A program made the translations under genes and the position numbers. A DNA stretch of 64,000 nucleotides from Pseudomonas sp. RIT-PI-q (lineage in GTDB: Bacteria > Pseudomonadota > Gammaproteobacteria > Pseudomonadales > Pseudomonadaceae), in NCBI RefSeq assembly GCF_001297125.1, contig NZ_LHPC01000028.1, positions 597,763 through 661,762 on the forward strand, read 5' to 3'. Positions 58,244 to 64,000 of the stretch are shown piece by piece (positions within the stretch are counted from its first letter, which is position 1; each line of letters opens with the position of its first letter). The notes beneath the pieces are model-generated. The model was not told the DNA's origin, searched no databases, and saw only the letters and a program-made list of their open reading frames with translations.

Positions 58244-59533
58244 ATGCGCGAAGAGTTGAACCAAGGCCTGATCGACTTCCTCAAGGCCTCCCCTACCCCA
58301 TTCCATGCCACCGCCAGCCTGGTTCAGCGCCTGGAAGCGGCCGGCTTCCAACGCCTCGACGAACGCGAGCCGTGGACCACCGAAGCCAACGGTCGCTACT
58401 ACGTTACCCGTAACGACTCTTCGATCGTCGCGATCAAGATGGGCCGTCACTCACCGCTGCACAGCGGCATTCGCCTGGTCGGCGCCCACACCGACAGCCC
58501 GTGCCTGCGGGTCAAACCCCAGCCGGAACTGCAACGCCAGGGTTTCTGGCAACTGGGTGTCGAAGTGTACGGCGGCGCGCTGCTGGCACCGTGGTTTGAC
58601 CGTGACCTGTCCCTGGCCGGTCGCGTGACCTTCCGCCGTGACGGCAAGGTCGAAAGCCAGTTGATCGACTTCAAGGCGCCGATCGCCACCATCCCCAACC
58701 TGGCGATTCACCTCAACCGTGAAGCCAACCTGGGTTGGGCGATCAACGCCCAGACCGAACTGCCGCCGATCCTCGCGCAATTTGCCGGTGACGAGCGCGT
58801 GGACTTCCGCGCCGTGCTCACCGACCAACTGGCCCGCGAACACGGTTTGAATGCCGACGTGGTGCTCGATTACGAGCTGAGTTTCTACGACACCCAAAGC
58901 GCTGCGATCATCGGCCTGCACGGCGACTTCATCGCTGGCGCACGCCTGGATAACTTGCTGTCGTGCTACGCCGGCCTGCAAGCCTTGCTGACCGCCGAAA
59001 CCGACGAAACCTGCGTATTGGTATGCAACGACCACGAAGAAGTCGGTTCCTGCTCGGCCTGCGGTGCCGATGGCCCGATGCTTGAGCAAACCCTGCGTCG
59101 CCTGCTGCCCGAAGGTGATGAATTCGTACGCACCATTCAGAAATCCCTGCTGGTCTCGGCCGACAACGCCCACGGCGTGCACCCGAACTACGCCGACAAG
59201 CACGATGCCAACCACGGCCCGAAACTCAACGCCGGCCCGGTAATCAAGGTCAACAGCAACCAGCGCTACGCCACCAACAGCGAAACCGCCGGGTTCTTCC
59301 GCCATCTGTGCATGGCCGAAGAAGTGCCGGTGCAAAGCTTCGTGGTGCGCAGCGACATGGGCTGCGGCTCGACCATCGGCCCGATCACTGCCAGCCACCT
59401 GGGCGTGCGCACCGTGGACATCGGCCTGCCGACGTTCGCCATGCACTCGATCCGCGAGCTGTGCGGCAGCCATGACCTGGCACACCTGGTCAAAGTGTTG
59501 AACGCGTTTTACGCCTGCCGCGAGTTGCCGTAA
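58244..59533 (+). CDS. apeB: M18 family aminopeptidase
   Basis: 429 residues from ATG 58244 (MREELNQGLIDFL), GGAG upstream; the frame from 58199 is longer but lacks a site. Metal-binding AHTDSP (H82) and CNDHEEVGS (Asp/Glu pair, about 265-275), and MGCGSTIGPI near the C terminus. A cytosolic dodecameric zinc aminopeptidase preferring acidic residues. Confidence 0.93.
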   Translation: MREELNQGLIDFLKASPTPFHATASLVQRLEAAGFQRLDEREPWTTEANGRYYVTRNDSSIVAIKMGRHSPLHSGIRLVGAHTDSPCLRVKPQPELQRQGFWQLGVEVYGGALLAPWFDRDLSLAGRVTFRRDGKVESQLIDFKAPIATIPNLAIHLNREANLGWAINAQTELPPILAQFAGDERVDFRAVLTDQLAREHGLNADVVLDYELSFYDTQSAAIIGLHGDFIAGARLDNLLSCYAGLQALLTAETDETCVLVCNDHEEVGSCSACGADGPMLEQTLRRLLPEGDEFVRTIQKSLLVSADNAHGVHPNYADKHDANHGPKLNAGPVIKVNSNQRYATNSETAGFFRHLCMAEEVPVQSFVVRSDMGCGSTIGPITASHLGVRTVDIGLPTFAMHSIRELCGSHDLAHLVKVLNAFYACRELP

Positions 59534-59543
59534 CCCCCAAAAC

Positions 59544-59610
59544 ATCGCGGGCAAGCCCGCTCCCACAGGTTAACGCGAACCCCTGTGGGAGCCGGCTTGC
59601 CCGCGAAGGC
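59544..59610. repeat. REP pair
   Basis: CGCGGGCAAGCCCGCTCCCA and its slightly degenerate inverse, 10 bases after the aminopeptidase stop. Confidence 0.83.
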
Positions 59611-59727
59611 GTCAGCACAACCAACACAAAATTCATGATCACAGTGATTCATTTCTGATACACCTCACCACAGGTCGCCCAAAAGCCACCTAGACTTCAA
59701 TTACTCCTTTCGACAAGGCAGTCGCTC

Positions 59728-59904
59728 ATGATCTCCCTATCCTCCTTTCACGCCATGTTGATCCCGATTCTCGCCGGGATGATCTTGCTGGCAATCGGTT
59801 TCAATTTTCGCGACAAGAACGCCGGAGTGTTCGCGATGTGGATCGGCATGCTGACGATCCTCGCCACCGTGGTTTTCAAGATCCTCGCCAAACTCAACGA
59901 ATAA
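59728..59904 (+). CDS. 58-residue two-span membrane protein
   Basis: From ATG 59728 with AAGG upstream. Two hydrophobic segments (about 8-24 and 32-52) joined by FNFRDKNAG. Too short for most gene finders. Lies 78 bases before the MscS gene, so it may be its leader partner. Function unknown. Confidence 0.6.
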   Translation: MISLSSFHAMLIPILAGMILLAIGFNFRDKNAGVFAMWIGMLTILATVVFKILAKLNE

Positions 59905-59982
59905 ATCCTCGCCCTTGGCTCGCATTGATTTTGACGGGCTCGTACACTCGGTCGATCCGCTCATCCGAAGGTTGACCGCCTA

Positions 59983-62139
59983 GTGTTCGCTCGTCTCTTT
60001 GCCCTGCCGTGTTTCTTCCTTGTCTGCCTCATGACGTTGCTGCCGATCGCGCCTGCCCAGGCGGTCAGTTTGCCGGGCTTGCTCAGCAACTCCGCGAAAA
60101 CCCAGCCAGAAGCACAAGAACCGCTGGGGCAATCCCTGGACGAAGTGATCAAGTCGCTGGAAAACGATCAGCAGCGGAGCAAGCTGCTGGCGGATTTGAA
60201 GAAGCTGCGCGACGCCACCAAAAAGGCTCAACCCGCCACCGAACAAGGCGTGCTGGGCCTGATCGGTGGAACCCTGGCCAATTTCGAAAAGCAGTTTTCC
60301 GGCGCCGATAGCCCCATCACTCGCTGGTCTGAAGAGTTTGATCTGGCCAAGGATGAACTGGCGGCACTGGTGCTGCCGGCGAATGAATGGCTGCCGATCA
60401 TCTTTGCCTTTGCCATGATTCTGATGGTCTGGAGCCTGCTGGCGGCTGCGCTGATCTGGCTCAGCCATCGGGTGCGGATGCGCTTCGGCCTGACCGAAGA
60501 ACTGCCACAACACCCCAAGGCCCTGGACATGCTGCGCTTCGCCCTGCGCAAGCTCGGGCCGTGGCTGATTGCCCTGGTGATCACGGTGTACATGAGCTAC
60601 GCGCTGCCCTCGTCACTCGGTAAAAGCCTGGCCATGGTGCTGGCTTATGCGCTGGTGGTCGGCACCTGTTTTTCGGCGATCTGTGTGATCGCGTTTTCCG
60701 TGCTCGACGGCCCGCACCGCCACCGCGCCTTGTACATCCTGCGGCATCAGGCCTTTCGGCCGTTGTGGCTGATCGGCAGTTTCGCCGCGTTTGGTGAAGC
60801 CCTGAGCGATCCTCGACTGGTCGCCAGCCTCGGCAGCCACCTGGCGCACACCGCCGCAACCGTGGCCAACGTGCTGGCCGCGCTGTCCACCGGGTTGTTC
60901 ATCTTGCGGTTCCGCCGGCCCATCGCGCACTTGATCCGCAATCAACCGCTGTCCCGGCGCCTGACCCGCCGGGCACTCAGCGACACCATCGAAATTCTCG
61001 GGACCTTCTGGTACATACCGGCGCTGGTGTTGGTGGCCATCTCGCTGTTCGCCACGTTCGTCTCCGCCGGCGACACCAGCACGGCATTGCGCCAGTCGCT
61101 GATTTGCACGGTGCTGGTGGTGTTGTGCATGGTCATCAATGGGCTGGTGCGTCGCCACGCGCTTAAACCGCAACGCGGCGTGAAGCGCCATGCACTGTAT
61201 TCGGAGCGCCTGAAAAGCTTCTTCTACACCCTGGCTCATTTGCTGGTGTGGCTGGTGTTCATCGAGCTCGGCCTGCGGGTCTGGGGCATGTCATTGATCA
61301 CCTTCACCGAAGGCGATGGCCACGAAGTCAGCGTCAAACTCTTCAGCCTCGCCGGCACGCTGATTTTTGCCTGGCTGATCTGGATCCTCAGCGACACCGC
61401 CGTGCACCACGCCCTCACCCGCTCGCGTAAAGGCCTGGCCAATGCCCGCGCGCAGACGATGATGCCGCTGATCCGCAACGTGTTGTTCGTGGCCATTTTC
61501 ATCATCGCGCTGATCGTCGCCCTGGCGAACATGGGCATGAACGTCACGCCACTGCTGGCCGGTGCCGGCGTGATCGGCCTGGCCATCGGTTTCGGTGCTC
61601 AATCGCTGGTCGCCGACCTGATCACCGGGTTGTTCATCATCATCGAAGACTCGCTGGCCATCGACGACTACGTGGACGTGGGCGGGCACCTCGGCACCGT
61701 CGAAGGGCTGACCATTCGCACCGTGCGCCTGCGGGACATCGACGGCATCGTCCACACCATTCCGTTCAGCGAAATCAAAAGCATCAAGAACTACTCCCGG
61801 GAATTCGGCTATGCGATTTTCCGCGTTGCGATACCGGCCAACATGGACATCGACAGTGCGATCAAACTGATGCGCGAGGTCGGCCAGAAGATGCGCACCG
61901 ATCCGCTGCAACGGCGCAATATCTGGTCGCCGCTGGAGATCCAGGGTGTAGAGAGTTTCGAGTCCGGCAACGCGATTCTTCGCGCCCGTTTCAAGACCGC
62001 GCCAATCAAGCAGTGGGAAGTTTCCCGAGCGTTCAACCTGTCGCTCAAGCGCCATCTGGATGAAGCCGGGATGGACCTGGCCACGCCACGCATGAGCGTG
62101 CAAGTGATCACGGCCGGCGGTGGACCGCAGAAGGAATAG
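59983..62139 (+). CDS. Large mechanosensitive (MscS-type) channel
   Basis: 718 residues from GTG 59983. Signal peptide (about 1-27), a periplasmic domain (30-130), then several membrane segments (130-480) ahead of the MscS pore helix (MNVTPLLAGAGVIGLAIGFGAQ, about 515-536) and beta domain (VDVGGHLGTVEGLTIRTVRLRD). It belongs to the YbdG/YjeP-like large MscS proteins; opens under osmotic downshock in the inner membrane. Confidence 0.9.
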   Translation: MFARLFALPCFFLVCLMTLLPIAPAQAVSLPGLLSNSAKTQPEAQEPLGQSLDEVIKSLENDQQRSKLLADLKKLRDATKKAQPATEQGVLGLIGGTLANFEKQFSGADSPITRWSEEFDLAKDELAALVLPANEWLPIIFAFAMILMVWSLLAAALIWLSHRVRMRFGLTEELPQHPKALDMLRFALRKLGPWLIALVITVYMSYALPSSLGKSLAMVLAYALVVGTCFSAICVIAFSVLDGPHRHRALYILRHQAFRPLWLIGSFAAFGEALSDPRLVASLGSHLAHTAATVANVLAALSTGLFILRFRRPIAHLIRNQPLSRRLTRRALSDTIEILGTFWYIPALVLVAISLFATFVSAGDTSTALRQSLICTVLVVLCMVINGLVRRHALKPQRGVKRHALYSERLKSFFYTLAHLLVWLVFIELGLRVWGMSLITFTEGDGHEVSVKLFSLAGTLIFAWLIWILSDTAVHHALTRSRKGLANARAQTMMPLIRNVLFVAIFIIALIVALANMGMNVTPLLAGAGVIGLAIGFGAQSLVADLITGLFIIIEDSLAIDDYVDVGGHLGTVEGLTIRTVRLRDIDGIVHTIPFSEIKSIKNYSREFGYAIFRVAIPANMDIDSAIKLMREVGQKMRTDPLQRRNIWSPLEIQGVESFESGNAILRARFKTAPIKQWEVSRAFNLSLKRHLDEAGMDLATPRMSVQVITAGGGPQKE

Positions 62140-62204
62140 CACGCTCGGCAGATCCTCCGGTCACAGGCACTGAAGCCCAATAACAATCGTCATGGAGAAC
62201 CCCG

Positions 62205-63542
62205 ATGCAACTGACCCGCATTGCACAGGCTTGCCTGCTCACCGTGTTCGGCACGCTGGCCCCTTACGCCAGCGCCGACACACTGGAAGACGCGCGCACG
62301 CACATCGCCGAACAAGCCATCGCCCTTGAGCCGGAACTGCTGGAAACGCGCCGCGATATCCACGCTCATCCTGAATTGGGCAACAGCGAAAAACGCACAT
62401 CCGAACGGGTCGCCAAACAACTGCGGGCCCTGGGCCTGGAAGTCAAAACCGGGGTCGCTCGCACCGGCGTGGTCGCGGTACTGAAAGGCGCCCTGCCCGG
62501 TCCGACCGTGGCCCTGCGTGCCGACATGGATGCGCTGCCGGTCAAGGAAGTCTCGGACTTGCCCTTCGCCTCGAAAGCCAAGGGCACGTACCTGGACAAA
62601 GAAGTCGACGTGATGCACGCCTGCGGCCACGACGCCCACACCGCCATCCTGCTCAGCGCGGCGAAAATCCTGAGCGGCATGCGCGACACCTTGCCCGGCA
62701 CGGTGGTGTTCTACTTCCAGCCCGCCGAAGAAGGCCCAAGCGACTTCATCCCCGATGGCAAAAACACCTGGGGGGCGAAAATGATGATCCAGGAAGGCGT
62801 GATGAAATCGCCGAAACCGGACGCGGTATTCGGCTTGCACGTCTGGGCCGGCGTCCCCGCAGGCCAGATCGCCTACCGCCCCGGCCCGACCCTGGCCAGC
62901 TCCGACGACCTGCGGATCAAAATCCTCGGCAAACAAACCCACGCCGGCCGCCCATGGGACGGCATCGACCCGATCACCGTCGGGGCGCAAACCATCGTCG
63001 GCCTGCAAACCGTGGTCAGCCGCCGCACCGACATCTCGTCCTTTCCGTCAGTGGTCAGCATCGGCACCATCAACGGCGGCACCCGCTACAACATCATCCC
63101 CGAGTCCGTGGACATGACCGGCCCCATCCGCCCCTACGACTACGGCATCCGCCAGAAACTGCATGCCGACGTGCGCCAGACTGTAGAAAAAATCGCCGAG
63201 AGCGGCGGCGCGAAGGCCGAAGTCACCATCATCGAAAAATACGACCCGACCATCAACAACCCGGCGCTGACCGAGAAAATGCTGCCGACGTTGCGCTGGG
63301 CGGCCAAGGATGACGTGGTCCAAGGGCCATTGGTGGGCGGCGCGGAGGATTTTTCGTTCTATGCCAAGGAAGCACCGGGGCTGTTTGTATTTCTCGGGGT
63401 GACGCCGCGAGATCAGGACATGAGCAAGGCTGCGCCGAATCATAATCCGGGGTTCTTTGTGGATGAGTCGGCGTTGGTGGTTGGGGTGCGGACGCTGGCT
63501 TCATTGGCGACCGATTATCTGTATGCCAATGCGAAGCCTTGA
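62205..63542 (+). CDS. Exported M20 family amidohydrolase (hippurate/N-acyl amino acid hydrolase)
   Basis: 445 residues, GGAG upstream; signal peptide of about 24 residues (QACLLTVFGTLAPYASA). Metal ligands C140 and H142 (HACGHDAH), E175/E176 (FQPAEEGP) and the late NHNPGFFVDE segment. The insert near 210-320 is the dimerisation domain. It hydrolyses N-acyl amino acids in the periplasm. AATAACAA (62179-62186) lies in the leader. Confidence 0.9.
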   Translation: MQLTRIAQACLLTVFGTLAPYASADTLEDARTHIAEQAIALEPELLETRRDIHAHPELGNSEKRTSERVAKQLRALGLEVKTGVARTGVVAVLKGALPGPTVALRADMDALPVKEVSDLPFASKAKGTYLDKEVDVMHACGHDAHTAILLSAAKILSGMRDTLPGTVVFYFQPAEEGPSDFIPDGKNTWGAKMMIQEGVMKSPKPDAVFGLHVWAGVPAGQIAYRPGPTLASSDDLRIKILGKQTHAGRPWDGIDPITVGAQTIVGLQTVVSRRTDISSFPSVVSIGTINGGTRYNIIPESVDMTGPIRPYDYGIRQKLHADVRQTVEKIAESGGAKAEVTIIEKYDPTINNPALTEKMLPTLRWAAKDDVVQGPLVGGAEDFSFYAKEAPGLFVFLGVTPRDQDMSKAAPNHNPGFFVDESALVVGVRTLASLATDYLYANAKP

Positions 63543-63591
63543 GTGAGCATCTGCGAGCGATTGGTTGGCTGTCCGGCCGCCTTCGCTGGCA

Positions 63592-63762
63592 ACGTATTGA
63601 ATGAATGCCCTGCGCGTCGGCGCACCGAAACCCTATAGGAGCCGGCTTGTCGGCGAAGGCGTCGGCATTTTCGATGCAAGGCTCAAAGCCGCCTTCGCTG
63701 GCAAGCCAGCTCCTACAAAAACAGCAGCGCATACCTGCTGCTTTTCACCACTCATCAGGCCG
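63592..63762. repeat. Long direct repeat, copy 1
   Basis: 171 bases repeated at 63830-64000 with three visible mismatches (63599, one in the CTTGTCGG/CTTGCCGG segment, one near the end). Each copy contains an inverted pair of REP-like units (TAGGAGCCGGCTTG; GCAAGCCAGCTCCTA) and a CAGCAG/CTGCTG hairpin followed by TTTT. The 67-base spacer between copies is unrelated. Confidence 0.85.
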
Positions 63763-63829
63763 AGCGTTAGCTCGCCTTCAGCTCTTGACCTTGATCCACC
63801 CGCCCCTTCGCTGACAAGCGCCTACATTG

Positions 63830-64000
63830 ACGTATTAAATGAATGCCCTGCGCGTCGGCGCACCGAAACCCTATAGGAGCCGGCTTGCCGGCGAAGGCGT
63901 CGGCATTTTCGATGCAAGGCTCAAAGCCGCCTTCGCTGGCAAGCCAGCTCCTACAAAAACAGCAGCGCATACCTGCTGCTTTTCACCACTCAACAGGCCG
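63830..64000. repeat. Long direct repeat, copy 2 (runs off the window)
   Basis: Second copy at a period of 238 bases. It is still matching copy 1 at the last base, so the array may go on to the right. The region after 63542 holds no protein gene; the short frames in it are repeat-derived. Confidence 0.85.

Noticed and set aside
13264..59610. The regular inverted pairs were first considered as a CRISPR array
   Set aside because: Spacing is irregular, units are inverted palindromes in separate intergenic gaps, and no cas gene is present; they are REP elements.
63601..63970. Open frames on both strands over the long direct repeat, including near-identical minus-strand frames ending in both copies
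   Set aside because: They follow the repeat unit exactly, lack ribosome sites and consist of translated REP sequence.

Overview
The window looks like chromosomal DNA of a Pseudomonas of the P. fluorescens group. The evidence is the gene content and order (aroC-MFS-mtnD, htrB/minCDE/rluA, puuE-uraD-alc-allA-puuD), a DUF3509 protein, and about twenty intergenic REP/BIME palindromes of the GTAGGAGCGAGCTTGCTCGC type. GC is high almost everywhere. The C-terminal tail of the Rhs gene, its immunity gene and the zeta-toxin neighbourhood are visibly AT-richer and look acquired. Layout: (1) 0-5.2 kb holds the 3' part of a large Rhs toxin gene whose tip is an ADP-ribosyltransferase-like domain, followed directly by a probable immunity gene. 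(2) 5.2-11.4 kb is a small-gene accessory zone: two tiny acidic proteins, two exported glycine-zipper paralogues, a YbjQ protein, a serine hydrolase/zeta-toxin/60-aa operon with a frameshift, a DUF488 protein, a frameshifted small membrane protein and tRNA-Ser(GGA). (3) 11.6-30.3 kb is mostly lipid, transport and polyamine metabolism: a crotonase, plsC, corA, a glutamine amidotransferase, a beta-oxidation multienzyme plus thiolase, a cytochrome c, a transglutaminase/alpha-E/ATP-grasp operon, an RraB-like protein, speE, an ankyrin protein, a long-chain acyl-CoA synthetase and a DUF3509 gene behind a good sigma-54 promoter. (4) 30.5-39.5 kb holds a decayed methionine-salvage locus (mtnD lacking two metal ligands, a mtnB stub, no mtnC), then aroC, a hydrolase, prmB, an isochorismatase-like protein, an Smr protein, folE and a thioredoxin-fold protein. 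(5) 39.6-52.8 kb holds an aminotransferase with a divergent MarR regulator, then a complete urate-to-glyoxylate pathway. puuD oxidises urate; hiuH, uraD, puuE, alc and allA carry it through 5-hydroxyisourate, OHCU, allantoin, allantoate and ureidoglycolate. Two purine permeases and two tandem Tsx-like outer-membrane proteins supply substrate. Shared TTGTATACAA-type palindromes and AAnAAnAA motifs at the start codons suggest common control, although no regulator gene for the pathway is in the window. (6) 52.9-64 kb holds a patatin lipase, an LpxL/HtrB acyltransferase, minCDE, rluA, an M18 aminopeptidase, a MscS-type channel, an exported M20 hydrolase, and the start of a 238-bp-period direct repeat that runs off the end. 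The observations I rate highest are the eroding methionine-salvage locus, the common operator and Hfq/Crc-like motifs of the purine cluster, the Rhs ADP-ribosyltransferase/immunity pair, the frameshifted zeta-toxin operon, a candidate structured RNA at 23.76-23.95 kb, and perfect 38-41 bp inverted repeats found twice about 20 kb apart.
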